NCBI RefSeq assembly: GCF_025457425.1 | Contig: NZ_JAMXIA010000001.1 | Coordinates: forward strand, 2,046,001 to 2,110,000 | Direction: 5' to 3' | Length of the DNA stretch: 64,000 nucleotides | DNA from: Chryseobacterium foetidum | Lineage (GTDB): Bacteria > Bacteroidota > Bacteroidia > Flavobacteriales > Weeksellaceae | Shown: positions 8,498-17,032 of the stretch, in pieces | How positions within the stretch are numbered: the first letter of the stretch is position 1 | How the letters are laid out: every line of letters starts with the position of its first letter | Program-made: the position numbers and the translations under genes | The notes under the pieces: model-generated | What the model was told of the DNA's origin: nothing | The model's database searches: none | Seen by the model: only the letters and a program-made list of their open reading frames with translations

Positions 8498-9427
8498 TTA
8501 TTTAAACGTTAATGATACATTTTTTCCGGCTTTCAAAGAAACTTCCGCTCCCAAAATCAATGGAATATTGTTGTGAATATGTCCGTTTGGAAACGCGAAA
8601 ACAGCAGGAAAACTATATTTTGAAATTCTGTCTGAAATTAATTTATAGGCAAATTCATCAAAGCTTTCATCGTATTGTTTGTTCTCTTTTTCGTCGCCCA
8701 TATTGGTCATTCCTCCGATAATTAAACCTTTAATTTTGGTAAAAACTCCAGCCAATTCAAGGCTCATGATCATTCTGTCTAAAGCATAAAAGTTTTCGCC
8801 GATATCTTCTATGAATAAAATTTTATCTTTAAAATCAAAAGAATATTTTGTTCCTAAAAGTGCGTAAACTAACGCTAAATTTCCGCCAACCAATTCACCT
8901 TCTACATTTCCATCTTTGTTAAACTGGTTCGATTTTAAAGTATATTTTAAAGGCTTTCCTTTCAGAATATTAAAGGTTAAATCATAACTTTCATCTGTTA
9001 CACCGAAACTTGACGTTTTGATGGTTTGTCCGTGGATTGATGCGAAACCTTTTTTAAGCAAATAGCTTTGAATAACCGTATTATCCGAGTAACCTATATA
9101 CCATTTTGGATTTTTGCTGAAACCTTTTAAGTTTAAATTCTCAATCAAATGCTGACATCCGTAACCGCCTCGTGAAGCCCATATTGCTGAAATTTCAGGA
9201 TGATTTAAAGCCCAATTGACGTCGGTGATCCTTTGCTCTTCAGTTCCGGCATAATTGTATCCGTTAAAGAATTTTGTGTAAAGATTTTCTCCTAAAACAG
9301 GTTCAAAACCTTTAGTTCTTATCATTTGAATTCCTTTTTCCAATTGAGAGGGCTCAACGGCTCCTGCGGGAGAAATGATGGCTACTTTGTCACCTTTTTT
9401 AAGCGGTTTTGGAAATATTTTTTTCAT
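8498..9427 (-). CDS. ldcA: LD-carboxypeptidase (peptidase family S66)
   Basis: 309 residues. The N-terminus KKGDKVAIISPAG, the block IWASRGGYGC and the nucleophile region WYIGYSDNTV (catalytic Ser about residue 112) are S66 hallmarks; the C-terminal acid/histidine elements lie in FIEDIGENFYALDRM and FPNGHIHNNIPL. These enzymes cleave the terminal D-alanine from L,D-linked muropeptides during cell-wall recycling in the cytoplasm, although some S66 members act on other peptides such as microcin. First gene of an apparent operon with the DoxX-like protein and yraN. Confidence 0.88.
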   Translation of the reverse strand: MKKIFPKPLKKGDKVAIISPAGAVEPSQLEKGIQMIRTKGFEPVLGENLYTKFFNGYNYAGTEEQRITDVNWALNHPEISAIWASRGGYGCQHLIENLNLKGFSKNPKWYIGYSDNTVIQSYLLKKGFASIHGQTIKTSSFGVTDESYDLTFNILKGKPLKYTLKSNQFNKDGNVEGELVGGNLALVYALLGTKYSFDFKDKILFIEDIGENFYALDRMIMSLELAGVFTKIKGLIIGGMTNMGDEKENKQYDESFDEFAYKLISDRISKYSFPAVFAFPNGHIHNNIPLILGAEVSLKAGKNVSLTFK

Positions 9428-9530
9428 CTGTACTGATTGTTTCTGTAGTTATATCTAATCGCTGTTTTTAATGTTATTTGTGTTTTTCAATATAAAAGCG
9501 ATAATTAATTTCTGATTAAAATCGACTGGC

Positions 9531-10217
9531 TTATTTATTCTTTTTATATTTTAATTCCTTCTTTTCAGCTTCTTCCAACTGTTTGTCAAACTGATTAAAC
9601 ATCTTAAAACTTTGCAGGAATATAAAGAAACTGAAAATGATCAGCACCACTCCCACGCCTTTTCTGATGTTATTTGCCAACCGTTGGGTTAGTTTATAAT
9701 GGAATTGTTTTGCGAGGAAAATTTTAGCCAAATCAATCAGAAGATAGGTCGAAATGACGATAGCAAGGTATAAAATCAAGGTTTCTGTGTCTGGATATTG
9801 ATTTCTTACACCAATCACTGTGACCAGCCAAAAAAGAATTACCCCGACATTCAAAAGATTCAATAAAAACCCGTTGATAAAGGTTTTAAAGTAATTCTGA
9901 CTGATTAATTTTTCTTCGCCGGGCATGTGCATTTTGGTTTTTGTCACCATCATGATGATCCCGTAACTGAGAATAAGAATGGATGTAATTCTGTAAAAAC
10001 CGGGGTGTTTGTCGATCAAATCTACGATGTCTGCACTGGCATAATAGGCTGCAATAATACACAATAAATCTGCTGTAATAACGCCAAAATCCAATGCCAA
10101 AGCATGTTTAGGACCTCTTGTAAAACTGGTTTCGATCAACAGGAAAAAAATAGGACCAATGAAAACAAGACTTAACATAAAGCCCAGACCAATGGCCGAA
10201 AATACAAGTTCAAACAT
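9531..10217 (-). CDS. LysE-family amino-acid/metabolite exporter
   Basis: 228 residues with about six transmembrane segments. The N-terminus FSAIGLGFMLSLVFIGPIFFLLIETS carries the G-P-IFF motif at the end of the first helix seen in LysE/RhtB translocators, and ALALDFGVITADLLCI forms the second. The C-terminus is a charged EEAEKKELKYKKNK tail. LysE-type proteins export amino acids or similar small molecules across the inner membrane. The specific substrate is unknown. The gene is separate from rnr by a terminator-like hairpin. Confidence 0.8.
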   Translation of the reverse strand: MFELVFSAIGLGFMLSLVFIGPIFFLLIETSFTRGPKHALALDFGVITADLLCIIAAYYASADIVDLIDKHPGFYRITSILILSYGIIMMVTKTKMHMPGEEKLISQNYFKTFINGFLLNLLNVGVILFWLVTVIGVRNQYPDTETLILYLAIVISTYLLIDLAKIFLAKQFHYKLTQRLANNIRKGVGVVLIIFSFFIFLQSFKMFNQFDKQLEEAEKKELKYKKNK

Positions 10218-10306
10218 TCAAAATTGTTTCTATCCCAAATTTAAAAAATTATATTTCTATTTGTCTGTAAAAATGATTTTTTTTAAATCTGATTTATTTT
10301 ATAACT

Positions 10307-10334
10307 AAAAGAAGACCACAAATTGCGGCCTTCT
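10307..10334 (-). terminator. terminator downstream of rnr
   Basis: On the minus strand AGAAGGCC and GGTCTTCT pair around a short loop (10310-10334), followed by a short T-run. The stem has one G-T pair. It separates rnr from the LysE-like gene. Confidence 0.6.
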
Positions 10335-10356
10335 ATTTTTTAAAAGTATTTAAACT

Positions 10357-12507
10357 CTACTCAACAATCTTAAAATCAAGCTGTTTTGCAATTAAATTGG
10401 CTTTTATTACTTTAATTTGTAACTCATCTCCCAGCTGATATCTGTTTCCTGTACGGGAACCATAGACTGCATGTGTCGCTTTGTCGTAGGTGTAAGAATC
10501 ATCCATCAAATCTCGGAGTTTAATTAAACCTTCAGCACCATTTTCAGGAATCTGAACCCAAAAACCAAATTCTGCAACTCCAGAAATCACACCTGTGAAG
10601 GTTTCTCCCAAATGTTTTTCCATGAATTTTACCTGCATGAATTTGATAGAATCTCTCTCTGCATCTGCAGCCAGACGTTCTCTTGCGCTGCAGTGTTTTG
10701 CTTTTTCTTCCAGTTCGTTTCTGTCCGGAGATTTACCGCCATCCAGATAATGCTGAAGCAATCTGTGTGCAAGCAAATCGGGATAACGACGGATTGGAGA
10801 GGTAAAGTGCGAATAATAATCGAATCCCAAACCGTAGTGACCAATCGGCTCGGTAGAGTAGACCGCTTTGCTCATGCTTCGCATTGCCAACGTTTCGATC
10901 ATATTTTCTTCGCCTTTTCCTTTGACATCTTTTAACAAAGTATTCAATGATTCAGCGACTTTTTTGGTATTTGCCAAATCTATTTTGTACCCGAAAGTGG
11001 AAACAAAATCTCTCAACGCCTCTAATTTAGCAGGATCCGGATCGTCGTGAACCCTGTAAATAAAGGTATTTTGATTAGGTCTTCCTTTTTTAAGTGAAAC
11101 AAATTCCGATACTTTTTTATTCGCCAAAAGCATAAATTCTTCAATCAAATGATTCGAATCTTTGCTGATTTTGAAGTAAACGCCAATTGGCTGATTATTT
11201 TCATCTAAATTAAAACGAACCTCGCTTCTGTCGAAGGTAATTGCACCGTTTCTGATACGTTCTCCACGCATTATTTTTGCCAAAGCAGCCAAAGTGTTGA
11301 TTTCCTCCTGCAAATCGCCTTCCTTGGTCTCAATTCTTTCCTGAGCTTCCTCGTAAGTAAACCTTCTGTCGGAGTGAATTACGGTTCTTCCAAACCATTC
11401 TTTCTGGATTTCAGCTTTGTCATTCAATTCAAAAACAGCAGAGAATGTATATTTATCTTCATTCGGACGGAGCGAACAAACATCATTACTCAATACTTCC
11501 GGAAGCATCGGTACGACGCGGTCTACCAAATAAACCGAAGTTGCTCTTTCGTAAGCCTCATCATCCAGAATAGTTCCCGGAATCACGTAGTGAGAAACAT
11601 CTGCGATGTGAACGCCGACTTCCCAGTTGCCATTGTCCAGTTTTCTCATTGATAAGGCATCATCGAAATCTTTGGCATCTTTAGGGTCAATCGTGAAGGT
11701 CAAAACATCACGCATATCCCAGCGTTTTGCAGCTTCTTCGTCTGTAATTCTGCGGTCGATCTTATCTGCATCTCTTTCTACTTCCTCGGGAAATTCATAT
11801 GGCAAACCATATTCCGCAAGAATAGAGTGGATTTCAGTTTCGTGCTCGCCTGGATTTCCAAGAACCTGCAGGATTTCTCCTTCAGGATTTTTGTCTCCGG
11901 GCTTCCATTCTGTCATTTTTACTACGACTTTATTGCCGTTTTCCGCACCATTTATCTTTCCTTTCGGTATGAAAATGTCTGTATTGATCGTCTTTTTATC
12001 GCAAACAACAAATCCAAATTCCTTGTGAGGAACGAGTTGGAATGTCCCCACAAATTCTGATCTTTTTCTCTCCAAGACTTCCAAAACGGAACCTTCGAGT
12101 TTTTTTCCTTTGAAGTTGTAGGTAACTATTAAAACTTTATCGCCCTGCAAAGCATCTTTCACATTTTTCGCATGTACGAAAATATCGTCTTTCATGTTTT
12201 CTACAGTGACGTAGGCATTTCCGCTTTGGTTAAAATCGATGGTTCCCGTTAAAGTACCTTCAATATTGAGATTGATGCTGTATTTTCCTTTTTCGGTTTC
12301 TTTAATTCTCTGGCTCGACAGTAATTTGTGCAAAGCCTGAATCACCATTTCGCGCTGTCTCGGATTTTTGTGATCAATCCCGTCTGCGAGTTGCTTGTAA
12401 TTATATAATTTGGTTTGATTCTGATTCATAAATCTCATGATTAATCTTCCGATTTCCACGAGTTTATGATCGTTTTTCTGACTTATATATTTTTTCTTTT
12501 TTGGCAT
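10357..12507 (-). CDS. rnr: ribonuclease R
   Basis: 716 residues with the RNase II/R domain order: N-terminal winged-helix region (about 15-75), two cold-shock domains (about 85-225), RNB catalytic domain (about 265-590, with TIDPKDAKDFDDAL and its magnesium-binding aspartates) and a C-terminal S1 domain (about 640-715). It degrades structured RNA 3' to 5' in the cytoplasm. SHFTSPIRRYPDLLAHR is the conserved RNB end motif. The start lies three bases after the stop of the disrupted thrombospondin-repeat gene upstream, so rnr may sit last in an operon with that module. Confidence 0.95.
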   Translation of the reverse strand: MPKKKKYISQKNDHKLVEIGRLIMRFMNQNQTKLYNYKQLADGIDHKNPRQREMVIQALHKLLSSQRIKETEKGKYSINLNIEGTLTGTIDFNQSGNAYVTVENMKDDIFVHAKNVKDALQGDKVLIVTYNFKGKKLEGSVLEVLERKRSEFVGTFQLVPHKEFGFVVCDKKTINTDIFIPKGKINGAENGNKVVVKMTEWKPGDKNPEGEILQVLGNPGEHETEIHSILAEYGLPYEFPEEVERDADKIDRRITDEEAAKRWDMRDVLTFTIDPKDAKDFDDALSMRKLDNGNWEVGVHIADVSHYVIPGTILDDEAYERATSVYLVDRVVPMLPEVLSNDVCSLRPNEDKYTFSAVFELNDKAEIQKEWFGRTVIHSDRRFTYEEAQERIETKEGDLQEEINTLAALAKIMRGERIRNGAITFDRSEVRFNLDENNQPIGVYFKISKDSNHLIEEFMLLANKKVSEFVSLKKGRPNQNTFIYRVHDDPDPAKLEALRDFVSTFGYKIDLANTKKVAESLNTLLKDVKGKGEENMIETLAMRSMSKAVYSTEPIGHYGLGFDYYSHFTSPIRRYPDLLAHRLLQHYLDGGKSPDRNELEEKAKHCSARERLAADAERDSIKFMQVKFMEKHLGETFTGVISGVAEFGFWVQIPENGAEGLIKLRDLMDDSYTYDKATHAVYGSRTGNRYQLGDELQIKVIKANLIAKQLDFKIVE

Positions 12508-12510
12508 TTT

Positions 12511-13545
12511 TTAAAAATTTTGTTTTGTTTCAATCAATTCCCATTGATTGTTTATAAATTGGTATATTAAATATTTTCTTTTAAAGTGATGTATGTTGTC
12601 ATTTAAAGTAATATCATTCTGATATGTCGTGTAAAGCATTTCAACATTAACTTTTTTTTCAAAATCATTTTTATTAATATTTATTAAAAGTCCATTTAAT
12701 GTCTTTATCGGTTGAGTATCGTTCGCCTTATAATACATAAAAACCTCGTTTTCTGAACCTTCTTTAAATATTTTAGTTTTCCTGTTTTTAAGATTCAGGT
12801 TTGAAATATCTTTTGGAATATTTTCGAATTCAATTCCACTTCCCATTCCGCCAAATAGCATTCCCAAAATGAAGTTTTTTTTAGTTTTATTATAAATCTT
12901 CATTATTGTCTCCTCTGTCCAAAAATCACTGTTTTTATAAATAGGTGTTGCTTCATAATATCCTCCACAAGAACTTTCTAGTCCTGTCCCACATACAAGT
13001 AATTCATAATCAACCAAATAAATTATATTTTTTTCTTTTAATAAGGTAAAATCAATATCTTTTATAATTCTATCTGATAATGTATTGTAATTTATTTCTT
13101 TTGCTTCTTCCTGTAATTTTTTCAACCTTTCCTGTTCTCTTTTAATCACATCTGAGCAATCTCTTCCTTTACAACCATTGTTCTCAGGAATACCGGGAAC
13201 TGTAGGACATGCATCATCTTTATCCAAAATCCCATCTTCGTCTGTGTCCGGCCAAGGACAGCCATTATTTTCTTCGGGTCCGGCAACTGACAGACAGGCA
13301 TCATTTTTATCTAAAACACCGTCTCCATCAAAATCCGGCTATCTGCAACCATTATTTTCTACAACACCTGATTCTTTTGCACAACCGTCTAAATAAAACA
13401 AAACACCGTCTCCATCTTCATCCGAAAGACAAATCTTTTTGCTGAATTCTTTCCTGCATTTCTTGAATGTTTCTTTGTCAACAATTTCCTGTCCGTTTGC
13501 GAGGTAAATTGAAAATAAAAAGCAAAATGATACAAAAGTTTTCAT
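12511..13545 (-). pseudogene. secreted thrombospondin type 3 repeat protein, interrupted by an in-frame stop
   Basis: Translating from the ATG at 13545 gives a signal peptide (MKTFVSFCFLFSIYLANGQ) and the start of a TSP3 repeat, then TAG at 13339-13341 after NNGCR. The same frame continues as [15 protein letters not shown], two more D-x-D-x-D-G calcium-binding repeats and a 175-residue C-terminal domain ending at 12511. The intact paralogue at 14580-15566 has CPWPD where this copy has CR-stop-PD, so several bases have changed, not just one. A restart at 13227 could make only the C-terminal half without a signal peptide. Calls it copy 2 of gene B in the duplicated module; probably non-functional. 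Confidence 0.85.
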
Positions 13546-13555
13546 TGAGTTTGTT

Positions 13556-14299
13556 TTAAAATTTATACTTATCTGTCGTAGGTATCTCTATCCACTTCTG
13601 AAGTTTGTATTGATAGGTTTTATAAACTTCTTTATATTCATCATAAATATATTTCACCGTAATAATTTTACCTAAATAATTTCTGAAATTGATCTCAAAT
13701 TCCTGATAAGATCCATCCTTAAGATTTAATTTACTTTCTCTAAATCCTTTTGCAGGAATGAAATGATACTTTTCTCCATCATCTGCATTGGAATGACCTG
13801 AAATTTCACTCTTTTTCTGATTTAAAAATACTTTAATTGTTTTGTCATTCTTATCAACATTAGATTTAACCGTTTCCTTATTAACAAATTCACCTTTGTG
13901 AGGCAAATAGGGAATCATATTGACACTGAATTTTCTATGTAAATATCTTATAGTTTTTTTATTCCAAAAATCAGACTGATTATATGCCGGATTATTGTAA
14001 TTACAGAAAACCGGTGTATAGTCATAAATATCTATGATTGTCATATGTTTTGAAAACGGTTGATGATAATTTACAACTATATTACTTTTTGAACTTGCAA
14101 AAATAATTTCATCAGAAATCATTTGTTCTAGAGTTTGAAATGATACACCTTTAAAATCATTTGTCAGTTCATTGCATTTTTTGAAATCCTCTTGCGCCGC
14201 TTCCTTTTCATATCGATCCATCCCAATCGTATCTCTCGGTTTTTGTGAAAAACTATACAGAAATATGAAAAGGGAAATAAACAAAAAGAAAATTTTCAT
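13556..14299 (-). CDS. secreted protein of the duplicated A/B module (gene A, copy 2, intact)
   Basis: 247 residues from the ATG at 14299, chosen because it begins the signal peptide MKIFFLFISLFIFLYSFSQ; the open frame reaches back to 14338. The mature protein has no family I recognise. It shares with its neighbours the elements YTPVFCNYNNPAYNQSDFW, a predicted helix with many basic residues, and a C-terminal block VYKTYQYKLQKWIEI ending in TDKYKF. The paralogue at 15576-16320 has nearly the same ending. Stop codon is 10 bases before the start of the broken TSP3 gene. Likely periplasmic or exported; role unknown. Confidence 0.75.
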   Translation of the reverse strand: MKIFFLFISLFIFLYSFSQKPRDTIGMDRYEKEAAQEDFKKCNELTNDFKGVSFQTLEQMISDEIIFASSKSNIVVNYHQPFSKHMTIIDIYDYTPVFCNYNNPAYNQSDFWNKKTIRYLHRKFSVNMIPYLPHKGEFVNKETVKSNVDKNDKTIKVFLNQKKSEISGHSNADDGEKYHFIPAKGFRESKLNLKDGSYQEFEINFRNYLGKIITVKYIYDEYKEVYKTYQYKLQKWIEIPTTDKYKF

Positions 14300-14579
14300 A
14301 AAACAGATGTTTTCATAATATTTGAAATATTGATTCAAATATTTAATATTAATGCTGTATAAATTTAAAACAAAAAAGTGGAGAAGGAGAGATAAATTTT
14401 CTTCTGGAAGTTGGAAAATTTTATGGAATCAACAGTGTGGTAATTACCGTTGGACGGTGCAAATATATAAAATAAAAAATTAATAAATGTTTTTAATTGA
14501 TTTACAGTAATTTAAAAGTTTAAATATATCAATTCATTAAATTTAGTTTGCAATCATTTTTTTGATTTATGTATTTATT

Positions 14580-15566
14580 TTAATCTTTCAATTCCTTCCA
14601 TTTTCCATTACTGTATTCTAATTTTTTAGAAACAGGATACAATCCGCCAGAGCTGGGCGTATATGTTATTTCTAAAATATAAGGGCTCAAAAATCTTACA
14701 TCTAAGACAATTGTAACTGCATTTTCTTTAACTTTTTTCCGACCCTGAGGAAAAATATAAGATGTACTTCCTGTTGAATTTGATTTTAGATAATTGTGTA
14801 ATTCTTCTGATAAAACCGGACTAAAACTGTTGTCATATTCTTTAAACGGATATCTGATGAATACAGCAACATTATTTTTCTGAACAAATTTTTCCAAAGC
14901 TCCCTTACTCCAGAATTTTGTCAGTAAAAAATTATACTCATCTGTTTTTCTGCTACTTGTACAGGTAGGAACATAATTTCTTGAATAATAAACACATGAC
15001 GGACCATAATCCATAAATTTCAAATGAACTAAATCTACTTTTATATCTTTATTTTTCTCAGCAAAGTATATCAATAATTTGCCAATCAGTTGATTATAAA
15101 TATTTTCAATTGTCGAATTATCTTCTCTGAATTTTTCAAATTTGTTTTTTTCATCCTCATAAAACTGAGTACAATCCAGTTTTCCACCTGGACAGCCATT
15201 TTCTTCCTTTACGCCTAGAACAGTAGGACATGCATCATCTTGATCTAAAATCCCATCTCCATCGGTATCCGGCCAGGGACAACCGTTATTTTCTTCTGAT
15301 CCTGCAGCTGAAGGACATGCATCATCTTTGTCTATAACCCCATCTCCATCGGTATCTGGCCAAGGGCAACCATCATTTTTAATAGTTCCGGACTCTTTTG
15401 GACAGCGGTCTAAATAAAATAAAACGCCGTCTTTATCTTCATCTGAAAGACATGCTTTTTTGCTGAATTCTTTTCTGCATTTTTTGAGAGCTTCTTTGTC
15501 GTTAATTTCTTGAGCATTTGCATAGAAAATGACAAAGAGTGAAAGGAAAATAAGATATTTTTTCAT
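14580..15566 (-). CDS. secreted thrombospondin type 3 repeat protein (gene B, copy 1, intact)
   Basis: 328 residues. Signal peptide at 1-18 (MKKYLIFLSLFVIFYANAQ), a Cys-containing helix CRKEFSKKACLSDED, then three TSP3-type calcium-binding repeats (about 40-125) with DTDGDGVIDKDDACP and spacers NNGCPWP. The C-terminal domain of about 190 residues (YNFLLTKFWSKGALEKF, later KKLEYSNGKWKEL) matches the other members of the module only weakly. TSP3 repeats in Bacteroidetes often act as calcium-stabilised spacers in surface proteins. No OmpA domain or type IX sorting domain is visible. Starts 9 bases after the frameshifted gene A stop. Confidence 0.8.
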   Translation of the reverse strand: MKKYLIFLSLFVIFYANAQEINDKEALKKCRKEFSKKACLSDEDKDGVLFYLDRCPKESGTIKNDGCPWPDTDGDGVIDKDDACPSAAGSEENNGCPWPDTDGDGILDQDDACPTVLGVKEENGCPGGKLDCTQFYEDEKNKFEKFREDNSTIENIYNQLIGKLLIYFAEKNKDIKVDLVHLKFMDYGPSCVYYSRNYVPTCTSSRKTDEYNFLLTKFWSKGALEKFVQKNNVAVFIRYPFKEYDNSFSPVLSEELHNYLKSNSTGSTSYIFPQGRKKVKENAVTIVLDVRFLSPYILEITYTPSSGGLYPVSKKLEYSNGKWKELKD

Positions 15567-15575
15567 CAGAAATTT

Positions 15576-16320
15576 CTAAAATTTATATTCATCAATTGTA
15601 GCAATCTCTACCCATTTTTTGTTTTGGTACTGATAGGTTTTATACTTTTGATTTAATCTTACAACAACTATTTTTCCCAATTTATTTCTGAAAATTAGAT
15701 TTAAAACATCATAGTTTTTTTCATTATTAATGTCTTGAAGAATTAAGTTTTCATCATCAGACTGAAAATAATATAGTTCTGTTTCAAATGTGTATTTTCC
15801 TTCTTTTTTTTATAAATTTTCCAGCTTTTTGATTTACTACAAGTTCATAGAACTTCATATCCCTATTAGATAAATAAAATGCTTCCTTTGATTCTCTATT
15901 TTTATTTAAAAATACTTCATATCCCAATGCGGGAACTAAGTTTTTCCTCCATTTTTTTACTATCTTTTGTATATTTTCTTCTGTCCAAAAAAACTTTGCA
16001 TTATAAACAGGATTTTCAATATTGTAAGTAGGAACGTAATCCGTTGTATTAATCAGCATTCTTTGCTCATTAGCCAAAGTCTCATAAGTAAAAACTATAT
16101 TTTTCTCTTTCTTCTTTTCGGTTACAATTTCTTGAATAATCAGCTTTGATAAACCTACAAAATCTACATTTTTGAAGTCAGCAATCAGTTTATCTTCAGT
16201 AATTTTCTCTTCTTGTATGATGTTCACTTTATTGATACTATCATCCACATACTGTTTATAGGTTTGTCCAAAAGAAATGAAAATGATAAAATTTAGGAAA
16301 AAAGACAGAGAAACTTTCAT
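15576..16320 (-). pseudogene. secreted protein of the duplicated A/B module (gene A, copy 1), frameshifted
   Basis: From the ATG at 16320 the frame encodes a signal peptide (MKVSLSFFLNFIIFISFGQ) and DYVPTYNIENPVYNAKFFW, matching the intact paralogue at 13556-14299, but stops at 15784 after FIKKRRKIHI. Moving to another frame at the A8 run (plus-strand T run 15804-15811) continues with EGKYTFETELYYFQSD and ends KTYQYQNKKWVEI...DEYKF at 15576, clearly the homologous C-terminus. One extra or missing A explains it. It may be a true lesion, a sequencing error, or a slippage-controlled gene; the run of eight adenines allows all three. Confidence 0.85.
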
Positions 16321-16521
16321 AGTTTTTTAATTCATATCAGTTTTATTGATAATTAATTTGTTTAAAATTGGTACAGACTTATAGTATTTAGTATTTTCAA
16401 ATCAATCTGCTAATAGTTCAGACTTAGTTCCGATAAAATTAAAACAAATATGGAGAAGAGTTAAGTAAAATTTTAAAGAAATCAACAATTGTATTTAAAT
16501 CTTGGACTTCGTTAATCTTTA

Positions 16522-16556
16522 TAAAAAAGGCTTGCAAACTGAATTACAAGCCTTTA
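16522..16556 (-). terminator. rpiB terminator
   Basis: On the minus strand AAAGGCTTG and CAAGCCTTT pair around a 12-base loop (16526-16555) and are followed by six T residues. It lies just past the rpiB stop. Confidence 0.8.
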
Positions 16557-16561
16557 TCAAT

Positions 16562-16996
16562 TTAGCAGAACGCTATTTTATCGACTCTGTTTTGATGTCT
16601 TCCGCCTTCGAAAGGAGTATTAAGAAACTTATTTGCAATCTCTATCGCCACTTCCTTCGCAATAAATCTTGCGGGAATCGAAATCATATTTGCATCGTTG
16701 TGCTGTCTTGCCAATTCAGCAATTTCAGGCATCCAGCAAAGTGCACAACGGATTTTCTGATGTTTGTTTGCTGTAATCTGCACACCGTTTCCGCTTCCGC
16801 AGATCAGGATTCCCAATTCGTTTTCGCCGTTTTCAACTGAGGTCGCTGCAGGATGTACAAAGTCCGGATAATCCACAGAATCGGTAGAAAAAGTTCCGAA
16901 ATCCTGAACTTCAAACTGTTCTTCAAGATGTTTTATCAGAATTTCCTTGTACTCGAAACCGGCGTGGTCACCGGCGATTGCGATTTTTCTTTTCAT
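16562..16996 (-). CDS. rpiB: ribose 5-phosphate isomerase B
   Basis: 144 residues, the usual RpiB/LacAB length. IAIAGDHAGFEYK (Asp-His of the phosphate-binding N-terminus), ILICGSGNGVQI (catalytic Cys about residue 66), NKHQKIRCAL, and ARQHNDANMISIPAR match the family. It interconverts ribose 5-phosphate and ribulose 5-phosphate in the cytoplasm (pentose phosphate pathway). It sits 36 bases after the DUF4139 gene on the same strand. Confidence 0.93.
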   Translation of the reverse strand: MKRKIAIAGDHAGFEYKEILIKHLEEQFEVQDFGTFSTDSVDYPDFVHPAATSVENGENELGILICGSGNGVQITANKHQKIRCALCWMPEIAELARQHNDANMISIPARFIAKEVAIEIANKFLNTPFEGGRHQNRVDKIAFC

Positions 16997-17032
16997 TTTA
17001 CTTTTATATTAGATTTTAAATTTATTTCTGAT

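Noticed and set aside
13178-13396. Plus-strand frames opposite the TSP3 repeats
   Set aside because: Mirror frames of a repetitive Asp-rich gene. The minus strand carries the signal peptides and repeats.
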